Shown: positions 44,579-55,180, counted from the first letter of the stretch. The stretch is 64,000 bases of DNA from Marinilabilia salmonicolor (GCF_003003035.1 NZ_PVTS01000012.1:1-64000); one strand, 5' to 3'. The notes: generated by a model from the letters alone, not told the origin. Program-made: numbers and translations.

Positions 44579-45448
44579 TCAGTCATCATTAATGAAATTC
44601 TTCAAAATGCGACTTCTGTAGGTGTGCTTAAGCCGCTTGATGGCTTTCTCCTTGATTTGCCGAACTCTTTCTCTGGTGAGATTAAAAAGTTTTCCGATCT
44701 CTTCGAGAGAGTAGGGTGGTTCTCCATTCAACCCGTAATAAAGTTTGATGATGTCTGCCTCGCGCGAAGATAAAGTTGAGAGAGACCTTTCAATCTCTTT
44801 TTTCAGTGAATTATCCAGCAATTCTGCATCCGGACTCACCGAGTCGGAGGCAAGCAACACATCGTATAGTGTGTTTTCCTCGTCTGGCTTGAGCGGAGCA
44901 TCCATGGAAATGTGACGATTTGAGACTTTCAGGGCTTCTTTTACATCTTTTGGAGCCATCTCCAGAATATCTCCAATCTCTTCGGGAGTGGGCTCTCTCT
45001 GAAACTCCTGTTCCAGCCGGGCAAAGGTATTGTTGACTTTGTTGACACTTCCGATTTTGTTAAGTGGCAAACGAACAATACGTGCCTGTTCGGCCAATGC
45101 CTGAAGAATGGATTGACGAATCCACCAAACCGCATAAGAGATGAATTTGAATCCGCGGGTTTCATCAAATCGCTGGGCGGCTTTGATTAATCCAAGATTC
45201 CCTTCATTGATGAGATCCGGAAGACTCAGTCCCTGATTTTGATATTGCTTGGCAACGGAGACTACAAAGCGTAGATTGGCATTGATCAGTTCTCCAAGTG
45301 CTTTTTCGTCTCCCTGTCGAATTTTTTTAGCCAAAGCGACTTCTTCTTCGGCGGTTATCAATTGAACTTTCCCTATTTCATGAAGGTACTTGTCAAGCGA
45401 AGGGGATTCCCGGTTGGTAACTTGTTTGGTTATTTTCAGTTGTCTCAT
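44579..45448 (-). CDS. rpoD: Primary RNA polymerase sigma factor RpoD/SigA
   Basis: The 289-residue product starts at the Met at 45448 ([20 protein letters not shown]), the standard start of the short Bacteroidota housekeeping sigma. Region 1.2 ([20 protein letters not shown]), region 2 ([40 protein letters not shown]), region 3 and region 4 ([20 protein letters not shown]) are present, while the long 1.1 region of proteobacterial RpoD is absent. It recognises the TTTG/TAnnTTTG promoter class, an example of which lies ahead of rho. Confidence 0.96.
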   Translation of the reverse strand: MRQLKITKQVTNRESPSLDKYLHEIGKVQLITAEEEVALAKKIRQGDEKALGELINANLRFVVSVAKQYQNQGLSLPDLINEGNLGLIKAAQRFDETRGFKFISYAVWWIRQSILQALAEQARIVRLPLNKIGSVNKVNNTFARLEQEFQREPTPEEIGDILEMAPKDVKEALKVSNRHISMDAPLKPDEENTLYDVLLASDSVSPDAELLDNSLKKEIERSLSTLSSREADIIKLYYGLNGEPPYSLEEIGKLFNLTRERVRQIKEKAIKRLKHTYRSRILKNFINDD

Positions 45449-45548
45449 AAAACCTGGTTCACTGTTTAGGGATTGTAATATTAACAAAAATCTTTATTGG
45501 GTGTTTAGTTACAGGCCATTTTTTGATTAATTTATTAAAAAAAGAACA

Positions 45549-45580
45549 TTTGCACATTTTAAATTAAAAATGTATGTTTG
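45549..45580 (+). promoter_or_regulatory. Bacteroidota housekeeping promoter of rho
   Basis: TTTG (45549-45552) is followed after exactly 20 bases by TATGTTTG (45573-45580), matching the -33 TTTG / -7 TAnnTTTG consensus. Transcription would start near 45587, leaving a leader of about 160 nt before the rho start codon. Confidence 0.75.
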
Positions 45581-45748
45581 CAAAATAATAAGCCATCCCG
45601 GACAACCATTCGTTCGTTGCTTCCGGTTTTTACTTTAAGAAATTAATCCACTCTTTATCTTTGTGTTGCAGTTTTAAAATTATCTGGGAAACAAAGTTCG
45701 AATTATAAAAAAGAATCCAAATTACATATTAAAGTTATAAGTATATAT

Positions 45749-47530
45749 ATGCTTGATATCCTCGAATTAAACAACAAGAAACTTGTTGAGTTACGTCAAA
45801 TAGCCAAAGATCTTGGTATTAGACGTGTAGAATCGTTTAAAAAACAGGATTTGATCTACAGAATCCTTGATGAACAGGCTATTCAGGAGTCTGAAAGAAA
45901 AAAGAAACCTGAAAGTTCTAAAAAAAATGACGAGGCTGCTAAGAATGAGAAGCGTCCCAGACGCGGACGTCCGCCTAAAAAAGTAGCTGAAGGTCATAAT
46001 GCTGATCAAAAACAGCCAGAAGCCAAAAGAGAAGAACCCAAAAGGGAGCAGCCTAAAAAAGATGAGGTTAAAAAGGTGCCTCAGCAACCCCGGAATGAAA
46101 AATCCGAAGAATCAAAGGAAAAACAACATCCGGCTGCTCAAAAAGAGAAAGCACAGCAGGGCGGTTTTACTGATAAGAAAAATGAGGTAACCAAGGGTGC
46201 TGAGCAGGAAAAGGGTGACCAGGGTAAGCAGAATGCTGCTCCTGCGCAGAATCAGCAACCCAGGAATGACCAATCACGTCCCGAGCAGCAGCAACCCCGA
46301 AAACAGCAGGGTAAATGGCAGCAAAGAGACAAACAGCCGCATGCACATCCGCGCAAACATCAGGATAAGCAAAATCAACAGGAGAATTTTAATGACAAGG
46401 CTTTCGAATTTGAAGGAATTGTTTCTGCTTCCGGTGTTCTGGAGATTATGCCTGATGGTTACGGTTTTTTGAGATCATCAGATTATAACTATTTCAACTC
46501 TCCCGATGATATTTATGTCTCTCAGTCGCAGATTAAATTATTTGGACTGAAAACCGGTGATACAGTTGAGGGAAGTATTCGTCCGCCCAAGGAGGGTGAA
46601 AAGTATTTCCCCCTGATTAAGGTGGAAGCCATTAATGGGCGTACGCCTGATTATGTGCGTGACAGAGTTCCGTTTGATCACCTGGTACCGGTGTTTCCCG
46701 ATCAAAAATTTAATCTTACCGAAGGACCTTTCAAGAGTTTATCAAGTCGTGTGGTTGATATGTTTGCTCCTATTGGTAAAGGGCAGCGTGGTTTGATTGT
46801 GGCTCAGCCCAAAACAGGTAAAACTGTTTTGCTGAAAGATGTGGCCAATGCAATTGCTTCCAACCATCCTGAGGTTTACATGATGATTCTGCTTATCGAT
46901 GAACGTCCTGAGGAAGTTACTGACATGGCCCGGAGTGTGAAAGCTGAAGTGATTTCATCAACCTTTGATGAGCCTGCAGATCGTCATGTAAAAGTGGCCA
47001 ATATTGTGCTTGAGAAGGCCAAGCGTTTGGTGGAGTGCGGGCATGATGTGGTTATCCTTTTGGATTCGATTACCCGCCTGGCACGTGCATATAATACTGT
47101 TTCACCGGCATCCGGGAAGGTTCTTTCAGGTGGTGTGGATGCCAATGCATTGCATCGTCCCAAGCGTTTCTTTGGCGCGGCCCGTAATATTGAGGGTGGT
47201 GGTTCTCTGACCATTCTTGCAACCGCACTTACCGATACAGGCTCTAAGATGGATGATGTAATCTTTGAGGAGTTTAAAGGTACCGGTAACATGGAGCTTC
47301 AACTCGATCGTCGTCTCTCCAATAAGCGTATTTATCCTTCTGTGGATATCAATGCCTCCAGTACACGTCGAGAAGAGTTGCTGATGGATAAGGAATCCAT
47401 GAATCGTATTTGGATTTTACGCAACTATCTGGCCGACATGAATCCTATAGAGGCTATGGAATTCCTGAAAGATCGCATGCAGAAAACCAAATCAAACGAG
47501 GAGTTTTTAGTGTCCATGAATGATGGTTAG
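45749..47530 (+). CDS. rho: Transcription termination factor Rho with large low-complexity insertion
   Basis: The 593-residue protein is longer than the roughly 420 of E. coli Rho. Residues 1-45 are the Rho N-terminal helical domain ([20 protein letters not shown]). About 45-220 is a highly charged K/E/Q/N/P-rich disordered stretch. The RNA-binding cold-shock-like domain begins at about 222 ([20 protein letters not shown]). The ATPase core has Walker [12 protein letters not shown] at about 352, Walker [17 protein letters not shown] and the Q-loop region. Large insertions here are known in Bacteroidota Rho and affect RNA binding and condensate formation. The long leader fits autoregulation. 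Confidence 0.96.
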   Translation: MLDILELNNKKLVELRQIAKDLGIRRVESFKKQDLIYRILDEQAIQESERKKKPESSKKNDEAAKNEKRPRRGRPPKKVAEGHNADQKQPEAKREEPKREQPKKDEVKKVPQQPRNEKSEESKEKQHPAAQKEKAQQGGFTDKKNEVTKGAEQEKGDQGKQNAAPAQNQQPRNDQSRPEQQQPRKQQGKWQQRDKQPHAHPRKHQDKQNQQENFNDKAFEFEGIVSASGVLEIMPDGYGFLRSSDYNYFNSPDDIYVSQSQIKLFGLKTGDTVEGSIRPPKEGEKYFPLIKVEAINGRTPDYVRDRVPFDHLVPVFPDQKFNLTEGPFKSLSSRVVDMFAPIGKGQRGLIVAQPKTGKTVLLKDVANAIASNHPEVYMMILLIDERPEEVTDMARSVKAEVISSTFDEPADRHVKVANIVLEKAKRLVECGHDVVILLDSITRLARAYNTVSPASGKVLSGGVDANALHRPKRFFGAARNIEGGGSLTILATALTDTGSKMDDVIFEEFKGTGNMELQLDRRLSNKRIYPSVDINASSTRREELLMDKESMNRIWILRNYLADMNPIEAMEFLKDRMQKTKSNEEFLVSMNDG

Positions 47531-47623
47531 AAATTAGTGTATCGTTTGTAGAGAATAGTCAGTAGTAAATTGCTTTTAATAGGTGAGTTTCCTGACTGTC
47601 TATAAGTTGATATTATCAAATTA

Positions 47624-47654
47624 AAAAGAGGTCGCTGATGAGCGGCCTTTTTTT
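47624..47654 (+). terminator. Terminator between rho and the convergent broken gene
   Basis: AAAGAGGTCGCT / AGCGGCCTTTTTTT pair around a GATG loop and end in seven T residues. The reverse strand also has a short T run, so it may serve both convergent genes. Confidence 0.75.
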
Positions 47655-48622
47655 ATTCTTGCAATCTGAAAATCTTTTTTCGGAAACGCTTTACCTCTTC
47701 AAAGATGGAATTCACTTTTACCATATTGATGATCGGAGTGGTTTGGGTAATCTGATAGGTCGTTTCATTGCCTTCCATATCATATGTATTTTGGGGTTTA
47801 CCTATTTTTTTAGTTTTTATTTCGATGGAAATCAGCTGTTGTTTTAATGGTTGCAAGGCTGTCAAAACCTCATTTACTTCATCATTGTGTTCAAATTTTC
47901 TCAACCATTCCTCAAGGATTATCAGACATATTTGCTGATCTCCCAGACGAATCATCAGTGTCTCATCGTTTTGAGACTGGGCATAGTGATTAAGCAGATG
48001 CATTCCTTCAATCCAAGCCCCCAAAACCATAAAAAGTCCCGTCTCTACTCGCTGTGGCGTAAGTAATTCTCGTTCCATGTCATTGATTTGCACGGTACTC
48101 ATCATTAATAGAGAATCCACTTCTTCAGGAGAAGCAGAGGCTGTAGCTAAATCTTTTAATGATTCAAAATCGAAGAACTGAGAGAGGTAGAGTGCGTTGG
48201 ATAGTTCCCTGATTTGATTTAGCGGACGAAGGGTCGCCGATTTCTGTTCAAAACTACTGATGTACATTAGGTCGGCACCAATTCCTCCCAGAGCCAGGGC
48301 TTTTTTCTTTAGGAGTGTGATATTTGGAAATATCCGTATTTAAAAGAATTTTATTCGAAAACCGGTAGTTTGAATATTTGATGGCTGCAGCAACTTCTGT
48401 AGGAGAGGCTATGTTAGAGGCCATTGTTTGTGCTGTTTGAGACAGTTCTTCCTTTAATTGCTGATGATTATTAAATAAAATGCTGTCAGAGGGACTTAAA
48501 GTCAACTCCTTTTTCTGATAATTTTGATTTTCGTAGAGCGTTAATGAAATGAAACCTGCTATTAAAATAATGAAAATGATAGCCAGAATGAGCGTGTTTC
48601 TTTTGTGAGATGGATTTTTCAT
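47653..48622 (-). pseudogene. Conserved Bacteroidota hypothetical protein, interrupted by a frameshift
   Basis: Two frames together make one protein of about 320 residues. The first (48622 to about 48290) has a transmembrane or signal segment (LILAIIFIILIAGFISLTLY) and reaches YRFSNKILLNTDISKYHT. The second frame picks up at about 48310 with ITLLKKKALALGGIGADLMY, continuing through YISSFEQKSATLRPLNQIRE to 47653. The KxxALALGxxGADLxY region is a recognisable conserved block of an uncharacterised Bacteroidota family. The shift occurs near 48290-48320, close to an AAAAAA run. It could be a true mutation or an assembly error. Confidence 0.7.
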
Positions 48623-49005
48623 CGGTTAAAGTTTATGGGTTAATGAATGTTTTTAGTCTTTGTGTTCATTTTATGTAAAATTATGCTCATTTAAAGGGAT
48701 GAATGGAATCAGATGAGCATAAGAAATTTCAGTTAAGGTTGACCATGAGGGGATATTTGATGTGAATTTGAAGTCTTTTTCATTTTTTGGTTTGGTTAAA
48801 CAATGATAATTCATTTGAAGGAAGATTCAAAATAGCATCGGAATTTGTGCATCTTTGGCTTAATTGTAAATGAATAAAAACCGTTAATAACCATCTTTTT
48901 TTGTCTCAACCTCAGTGCCAGTCTAATGTCCCATTAATTTGCCTTTCCTTTTTTTATCTTTACTAAATATAAATAACAATCAAGCGCAAAAAATGTAATC
49001 TGCAT
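48623..49005. other. Intergenic region, no gene seen
   Basis: This AT-rich stretch of about 380 bp lies between the divergent broken gene and the AAA ATPase gene. It must hold both promoters. No open frame or repeat of note. Confidence 0.5.
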
Positions 49006-49038
49006 ATTGCAAAATCAAGAAACCATTGTTTAAATTTG
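49006..49038 (+). promoter_or_regulatory. Probable promoter of the AAA ATPase gene
   Basis: ATTG (49006-49009) and TAAATTTG (49031-49038) are separated by 21 bases. The -7 box fits TAnnTTTG exactly and the -33 box differs at one place. The start codon follows about 22 bases on, giving a very short leader. Confidence 0.5.
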
Positions 49039-49060
49039 CCAACAAATACTAATTGTTTTG

Positions 49061-50242
49061 ATGCAGGCATTTATAAAAACACACCGTTATTTGTTGGAGC
49101 ATTTAAGTGTTCCCGTACATCGTCACTTGCTTGATTACATCGACTGGGATCATCGTCTTATTGGTGTTCAGGGTGCAAGAGGTGTGGGTAAAACGACCTT
49201 CTTGCTGGATTATGCCAAAACCTATTATGGTAACTCCAGGTCGTGCCTGTATGTGAATCTGAACAATCTTTATTTTTCGGAAATCAGCGTTGTAGCTTTT
49301 GCGGATGAATTCCGGAAAACAGGTGGTAAGATTCTTCTGCTGGATCAGGTTTATAAATATCCCGGCTGGGCAGAAGAGCTGAGGTATTGTTACGATCACT
49401 TTGAGGATCTGAAGATTGTCTTCAGTGGTTCGCCCTTGATGCGCCTGGATGAGGAGAATGCTGAATTGAATGGTTGTGCCAAGGTCTATAATCTGCAGGG
49501 ATTTACTTTTCGGGAATACCTGAATCTAAAAACCGGCAATGATTTTCAACCGGTTTCATTAGACGAGTTGCTGGCCAATCATCAGCAAATTGCAGAAGAA
49601 ATAGTGGCAAAAGTAAGGCCGCTGGCTTATTTTACCGATTATCTTCATCATGGATATTATCCGTTTTTCCTGGAGAAACGAAATTATCTGGAAAACCTGT
49701 TGAAGACCATCAATCTGGTTCTTGAAATTGACATCAGTTATCTGCAGCAAATTGAATTGAAATATCTTCCCAAACTACGTAAATTGCTCTATATAGCCGG
49801 GAAGTCTGCCCCCTTTCAACCCAATATCAGCCGCTTGAGCAATGAGGTGGAGACCAGCAGGGCTACAGTGATGAATTATCTGAATTACCTGCGGCAGGGA
49901 AGGTTGATTAATTTACTGTATGAAGATACCTTCGACCCTTTGAAAAAACCCTCTTGTGTTTATATGCAAAATCCAAACCTTGTTTATTCTGTTGCCCGAA
50001 CCAGCGAGGTGGAGATGGATGTGTTGCACAAAACTTTTTTTTACAATCAGCTGGGATATCTGAACAAAGTGAATTACAGTTCCGATGCTGATTTTTTAAT
50101 TAACGGGGATAAGCCATTTTACATCGGTGGCCGAAACATTGAGAAAAAAAGCCAGGATAAGGAAGGCTATTTTGCCCGTGATATGGTGGAGGTAGGAAAT
50201 GGTAATCAGATTCCGCTTTGGTTATTTGGCTTTTTGTTTTAA
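49061..50242 (+). CDS. AAA_14/DUF4143-type ATP-binding protein with altered Walker B
   Basis: The product has 393 residues; the ATG at 49061 is preferred over the adjoining TTG. An N-terminal ATPase domain carries Walker A GARGVGKTTF at about 37-46, then ILLLDQVYKYPGWAEELRYC, the Walker B strand, where relatives have LDE and this one has LDQ (Gln 96). Sensor-like VFSGSPLMRL follows. The C-terminal DUF4143-like half includes a winged-helix region (ISRLSNEVETSRATVMNYLN) and a nuclease-like end (DADFLI...KPFYIGGRN). Roles of this family are poorly defined. The Glu to Gln change predicts weak ATP hydrolysis with retained binding. Confidence 0.8.
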   Translation: MQAFIKTHRYLLEHLSVPVHRHLLDYIDWDHRLIGVQGARGVGKTTFLLDYAKTYYGNSRSCLYVNLNNLYFSEISVVAFADEFRKTGGKILLLDQVYKYPGWAEELRYCYDHFEDLKIVFSGSPLMRLDEENAELNGCAKVYNLQGFTFREYLNLKTGNDFQPVSLDELLANHQQIAEEIVAKVRPLAYFTDYLHHGYYPFFLEKRNYLENLLKTINLVLEIDISYLQQIELKYLPKLRKLLYIAGKSAPFQPNISRLSNEVETSRATVMNYLNYLRQGRLINLLYEDTFDPLKKPSCVYMQNPNLVYSVARTSEVEMDVLHKTFFYNQLGYLNKVNYSSDADFLINGDKPFYIGGRNIEKKSQDKEGYFARDMVEVGNGNQIPLWLFGFLF

Positions 50243-50359
50243 GAGCCTTAAATTGATTAGCCCCGGAATTAATTTTACCTGCCCTGCAGAACAGATTAGA
50301 ATAAATATTGGTGATTACAAAAGATAAGTGATTTTTAAAACAATAAGGAGAACAGACAA

Positions 50360-53300
50360 ATGGTTAAAAACAAGAAGTTCATTACCTGTGACGGGAACTA
50401 CGCTGCAGCTCACGTAGCATATATGTTTAGTGAGGTGGCAGCTATCTATCCCATCACTCCGTCATCCAACATGGCTGAAAACGTGGATGAGTGGGCAGCC
50501 AACGGACGGAAAAACATCTTTGGAGAAACTGTGAAAGTGGAAGAGATGCAGTCTGAAGCAGGTGCTGCTGGTGCTGTACATGGTTCACTTCAGGCCGGTG
50601 CACTTACCTCTACATTTACTGCTTCACAGGGATTGTTGCTGATGATTCCTAACATGTACAAAATTTCGGGTGAATTGCTGCCCGGAGTATTTCATGTGAG
50701 TGCACGTAGTTTGGCAGCTCAGGCATTGTCAATCTTTGGCGATCACAGTGATGTGATGTCAACTCGTCAGACAGGATTTGCCATGCTGGCCACCGGAAGT
50801 GTGCAGGAAGTTATGGATTTGGCAGGTATTGCTCACCTGGCATCCATCAAAAGCCGTATTCCGTTTATGCATTTTTTCGATGGTTTCCGTACTTCACACG
50901 AAATTCAAAAGATTGAAGCCATTGATCAGGACGAACTGGCTAAACTTCTGGATTGGGATGCTTTGCAGAAATTCCGTGACAATGCTCTGAATCCGGAACA
51001 TCCTGTGACCCGTGGTACTGCTCAGAACCCGGATATCTATTTCCAGTCACGTGAGGCTTCCAACTCTTTCTACGACGCGATTCCGGATATTGTAGCCGAC
51101 TACATGGATAAAATTTCTGAAATTACCGGTCGTAAGTATCGTCCTTTCGATTATTATGGTGCCGATGATGCAGAACACATTGTGGTTGCTATGGGATCAA
51201 TTACTGATACCATTAAAGAAACTGTTGATTACCTCAATGCCAATGGAGAAAAAGTTGGTTTGATTGCTGTACACCTGTACCGTCCTTTCTCAGCCAAGTA
51301 CTTCTTTGAGGCATTTCCCAAAACTACCAAGCGAATTGCTGTTCTGGATCGTACCAAAGAGCCAGGTGCCAATGGTAACCCACTTTACCTTGATATCCGC
51401 GATCTCTTCTACGGAAAAGAAAATGCCCCCATTGTGGTTGGCGGACGCTACGGATTGTCTTCTAAAGATACTACTCCTGCTCAGATTGTTTCAGTTTATG
51501 AAAATCTGAAAATGAATGAGCCTAAGAATGATTTTACCGTAGGTATTGTTGACGATGTGACTTTCAAGTCTCTTCCGTTGAAAGAGGAAATCAATCTTGC
51601 ACCTAAAGGAACTTTTGCCGGTAAGTTTTATGGATTGGGATCTGATGGTACCGTGGGTGCCAACAAGAACTCCATCAAGATTATTGGTGAAAACACAGAT
51701 AAATTTGCACAGGCTTATTTTGCCTACGATTCTAAAAAATCAGGTGGTATTACCATTTCTCACCTACGCTTTGGTGATGAGCCCATTCGCTCACCTTACC
51801 TGGTGAATACTCCTGATTTTGTTGCTTGTCACGTACCTGCTTACCTTCGTCAGTACGATATGCTCAAAGGGCTGAAAAAAGGTGGAACCTTCCTTTTGAA
51901 CAGTATCTGGGACGAAGAGGAGACAAAGAGTCGTATCCCGGCCGATATGAAAAAGTATATGGCCGAGAATGATATTAAATTCTATATCATCAATGCTACC
52001 AAGATTGCACAGGAAATTGGATTGGGTAACCGTACCAATACCATTATGCAGTCGGCTTTCTTTAAGATTGCTGAAGTAATTCCTTACGATCAGGCTGTTG
52101 AACAGATGAAGAAGTTCATTGTGAAGTCTTTCGGCAAGAAAGGCGAAGACATCGTGAATATGAACTTTAAGGCTGTTGAACAGGGTGGCGATGTAACTCA
52201 GATTGAGGTTCCTGCCGATTGGGCCAATGCTGCAGCTGAGCCCGAAGCAGTTAAGAAAGATGTTCCTGAGTTCATCAGCAAGATTGTATTCCCCATCAAT
52301 GCTCAAAAAGGTGATGATCTTCCGGTGAGCGCCTTTAAAGGTCGCGAAGATGGTACTTTCCCCGCAGGTACTGCCGCCTACGAAAAGCGTGGTATCGCTG
52401 TGGAAGTTCCCGAGTGGCAGATGGACAATTGTATTCAGTGTAACCAGTGTGCTTATGTGTGTCCGCACGCAGCCATTCGTCCTTTCCTTTTGGATGAGGA
52501 AGAGTTGGCCAATGCTCCTGAAGGTACTGAGGCTAAGAAAGCCAACGGTAAAGGGTTTGATGGTCTGAAGTTCCGCATTCAGGTAAGTGTACTCGACTGT
52601 ACCGGCTGTGGAAACTGTGCCGATGTGTGTCCTTCCAAGGAAAAATCGCTTATTATGAAGCCGCTTGAAACTCAGATGGAAGAGGTAGAGCGTTGGGATT
52701 ATGTGACTGACAAAGTTACTATTAAGGACAATATCACGCCTAAAACCACCAACCTGAAGGCTTCTCAGTTTGCCAAGCCTTTGTTTGAGTTCTCCGGAGC
52801 TTGTGCCGGTTGTGGTGAAACACCTTACATTAAGTTGATTACCCAGTTGTTCGGAGACCGTATGATGGTTGCCAATGCTACCGGATGTTCTTCTATTTAT
52901 GGTGGATCAGCTCCTTCCACGCCTTACTGTACCAATTCTGAAGGTCAGGGACCAGCCTGGGCCAACTCACTGTTTGAGGACAATGCCGAGTATGGTATGG
53001 GTATGGCTGTTGGTGTGGATAAGATGCGTGATCGTCTTGAGCGTCTGATGAATGAGAATTTGTCGGCTGTTGCTGCTGAGACCAAAGCTGCTTTTGAAGC
53101 CTGGATTGAAGCTAAAGAGGATGGCGAAAAGACCCGTGAAGTTTCCAACGCTGTTCTTAAGGCACTGGAAAATGAGAAACACGCTGTTGCCAAAGAGATC
53201 CTGGCACTCAAAGACTATCTGGTTAAAAAATCAGTGTGGGTATTTGGTGGTGACGGATGGGCTTATGACATCGGTTACGGTGGTTTGGATCATGTTATTG

Positions 53301-53893
53301 CTTCCGGTCGTGACATCAATATCCTGGTAATGGATACTGAGGTTTATTCAAATACAGGAGGTCAGGCCTCCAAGTCAACTCCTGTTGGTGCTGTGGCTAA
53401 ATTTGCTGCTGCCGGAAAAGCTATCCGTAAGAAAGATCTTGGTCTGATGGCTACTACCTATGGTTACGTTTATGTTGCTCAGGTATCTATGGGAGCCAAC
53501 CAGAACCAGTATTTCAAAGCTCTGAAAGAGGCTGAGGCCTACCCGGGACCTTCCATCATTATCGCTTACTCTCCATGTATCAACCATGGTTTGAAAGCTG
53601 GTATGGGAGCATCTCAGGCCGAAGGTAAGAAAGCTGTGGAGAGTGGTTACTGGCACTTGTATCGCTACAATCCGATGTTGGAAGCAGAAGGAAAAAATCC
53701 GTTCCAGCTCGATTCTAAAGAGCCCGACTGGAGTAAATTCCAGGACTTCCTCAAAGGAGAGGTGCGTTACACAGCTCTGATGAAATCATTCCCCGAGCAG
53801 GCAGAGGAGCTTTTCAAAGCTGCTGAAACCAATGCTAAATGGAGATACAGTACTTACAAGCGCTTTGCTGCTATGGCATACGACGCCGAATAA
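50360..53893 (+). CDS. nifJ: Pyruvate:ferredoxin (flavodoxin) oxidoreductase
   Basis: This 1177-residue single-chain enzyme has all domains in order. These are: pyrimidine-binding N-terminal domain (YPITPSSNMAENVDEW), the CoA/transketolase-C-like domain, the gamma domain, a two-cluster ferredoxin domain at about 690-760 (CIQCNQCAYVCPHA and CTGCGNCADVCPSKE), and the TPP domain. The TPP domain holds the proximal-cluster cysteines (GACAGCGETPY) and GDGWAYDIGYGG. It oxidises pyruvate to acetyl-CoA and CO2, reducing ferredoxin, and marks an anaerobic fermentative metabolism. The next gene, a DHOD-like protein, often accompanies it in Bacteroidota. Confidence 0.97.
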   Translation: MVKNKKFITCDGNYAAAHVAYMFSEVAAIYPITPSSNMAENVDEWAANGRKNIFGETVKVEEMQSEAGAAGAVHGSLQAGALTSTFTASQGLLLMIPNMYKISGELLPGVFHVSARSLAAQALSIFGDHSDVMSTRQTGFAMLATGSVQEVMDLAGIAHLASIKSRIPFMHFFDGFRTSHEIQKIEAIDQDELAKLLDWDALQKFRDNALNPEHPVTRGTAQNPDIYFQSREASNSFYDAIPDIVADYMDKISEITGRKYRPFDYYGADDAEHIVVAMGSITDTIKETVDYLNANGEKVGLIAVHLYRPFSAKYFFEAFPKTTKRIAVLDRTKEPGANGNPLYLDIRDLFYGKENAPIVVGGRYGLSSKDTTPAQIVSVYENLKMNEPKNDFTVGIVDDVTFKSLPLKEEINLAPKGTFAGKFYGLGSDGTVGANKNSIKIIGENTDKFAQAYFAYDSKKSGGITISHLRFGDEPIRSPYLVNTPDFVACHVPAYLRQYDMLKGLKKGGTFLLNSIWDEEETKSRIPADMKKYMAENDIKFYIINATKIAQEIGLGNRTNTIMQSAFFKIAEVIPYDQAVEQMKKFIVKSFGKKGEDIVNMNFKAVEQGGDVTQIEVPADWANAAAEPEAVKKDVPEFISKIVFPINAQKGDDLPVSAFKGREDGTFPAGTAAYEKRGIAVEVPEWQMDNCIQCNQCAYVCPHAAIRPFLLDEEELANAPEGTEAKKANGKGFDGLKFRIQVSVLDCTGCGNCADVCPSKEKSLIMKPLETQMEEVERWDYVTDKVTIKDNITPKTTNLKASQFAKPLFEFSGACAGCGETPYIKLITQLFGDRMMVANATGCSSIYGGSAPSTPYCTNSEGQGPAWANSLFEDNAEYGMGMAVGVDKMRDRLERLMNENLSAVAAETKAAFEAWIEAKEDGEKTREVSNAVLKALENEKHAVAKEILALKDYLVKKSVWVFGGDGWAYDIGYGGLDHVIASGRDINILVMDTEVYSNTGGQASKSTPVGAVAKFAAAGKAIRKKDLGLMATTYGYVYVAQVSMGANQNQYFKALKEAEAYPGPSIIIAYSPCINHGLKAGMGASQAEGKKAVESGYWHLYRYNPMLEAEGKNPFQLDSKEPDWSKFQDFLKGEVRYTALMKSFPEQAEELFKAAETNAKWRYSTYKRFAAMAYDAE

Positions 53894-53913
53894 GTATTAT
53901 CATAGTTTTTTGG

Positions 53914-53947
53914 AAGGCAGCTCCGTTTTGGGGCTGCCTTTTTTTGA
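53914..53947 (+). terminator. Terminator of nifJ
   Basis: AGGCAGC / GCTGCCT flank a short loop and are followed by a run of T residues, 20 bp past the nifJ stop. Confidence 0.85.
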
Positions 53948-54148
53948 TTTGTTACCCGAAATTTATTAACTTGAAGTCACTTTATTTCTTAACATTTTGC
54001 CAGTGTAATGAATCTTAATTTGGTAAATTATGAGACATTCCACCAGGTTTTGATAATGAGTTTGTAGAGGCTTTTTCAACAAAAAAGAGATAAAGATTGT
54101 TAATTATTCAGGTTGAAATTATAAACCACTAAAACATACCCTTAGAAT

Positions 54149-55159
54149 ATGGATCTATCTACACATTACATGGGGATTCCCCTGAAAAATCCGTTAATTG
54201 TCGGGGCCAGTAACCTGGTAACCGATAAAGAAATGGTTAAAAAGCTGGAAGAAGCCGGAGCTTCTGCCATCGTTTATAAATCGCTTTTTGAGGAGCAAAT
54301 AAACCTTGAAGCTGCTGAGTTGGATGAGGATCTTCATGAATATGATGACCGGCATGCCGAAATGGTTGATCTTTTTCCCAAGGTTGAGCACTCAGGACCC
54401 AGAGCTCATCTGATGGCTGTGAAAGAGCTCAAGGAATCGGTTTCTATTCCGGTAATTGCAAGTCTTAATTGTATTTATGATACCACCTGGGAGGATTATG
54501 CCGAGTTGCTTGCCTCTACCGGGGTTGATGGTCTGGAACTGAATTTCTATAGTACCATTACCGATGCGAATAAAACGCCTCAGGAAGTTGAAAATTCCCG
54601 GATTGATATTTTGAAAAGGGTAAAAAAGAAAGTGCAGATTCCTGTGGCTGTAAAATTGAGTCCTTTTTACACCAATGCCCTGGAGTTTATCAACCGGCTT
54701 AGTGAAGATGGAGCTGATGCATTTGTGTTGTTTAACAGACTGTTTCAACCCGATATCAATATCTGGAATGAAGAGTTTGAAATGCCCTATAATCTGAGCC
54801 ATAAAGGGGATAATCGCCTGTCTTTGAGATATGCCGGTTTGTTGCATGGACGACTTCAGGCCAGTATTGCTGCCAATACAGGTATCCTGGACGGAGAAGA
54901 TTTGATTGCATCTCTGCTTGCTGGTGCTGATGTGGCTCAGGTGGTAAGTACCATCTACCGCAACGGATCTGAACAAATAGGAAAGATGCTCAATGAGTTG
55001 AGTGACTGGATGAAAGAAAAAGGGTACAATTCCATTGATGATTTCAAAGGTAAAATGGCACACAGTCGCATTACCGAACCTTTTGCATATAAGCGGGGAC
55101 AGTATGTGGATTTCTTAATGAAATCGAAGGAGTACTTTAAAAAATATCCCATGCGCTAA
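54149..55159 (+). CDS. Dihydroorotate dehydrogenase-like flavoprotein
   Basis: The 336-residue TIM-barrel protein has the DHOD-type start THYMGIPLKNPLIVGASNLV, then IPVIASLNCIYDTTWEDYAE, VAVKLSPFYTN and the FMN phosphate site SLLAGADVAQVVSTIYRNG. In true class 1 enzymes the strand LELNxSCPN carries the catalytic Cys; here it reads LELNFYSTITD, without that Cys. It therefore belongs to the annotated DHOD-like group rather than PyrD itself. It lies behind nifJ but has its own leader after the nifJ terminator. Its substrate is unknown; a role in redox coupling to ferredoxin is conjecture. Confidence 0.85.
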   Translation: MDLSTHYMGIPLKNPLIVGASNLVTDKEMVKKLEEAGASAIVYKSLFEEQINLEAAELDEDLHEYDDRHAEMVDLFPKVEHSGPRAHLMAVKELKESVSIPVIASLNCIYDTTWEDYAELLASTGVDGLELNFYSTITDANKTPQEVENSRIDILKRVKKKVQIPVAVKLSPFYTNALEFINRLSEDGADAFVLFNRLFQPDINIWNEEFEMPYNLSHKGDNRLSLRYAGLLHGRLQASIAANTGILDGEDLIASLLAGADVAQVVSTIYRNGSEQIGKMLNELSDWMKEKGYNSIDDFKGKMAHSRITEPFAYKRGQYVDFLMKSKEYFKKYPMR

Positions 55160-55180
55160 AGGCGCCGGAAGAATATTTGC

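Noticed and set aside
51791-52468. A 225-codon minus-strand frame opposite nifJ
   Set aside because: Antisense to conserved PFOR sequence, including the first cysteine motif; no independent support.
54392-55063. A 223-codon minus-strand frame opposite the DHOD-like gene
   Set aside because: Mirror of a well-conserved flavoprotein gene; no motif.
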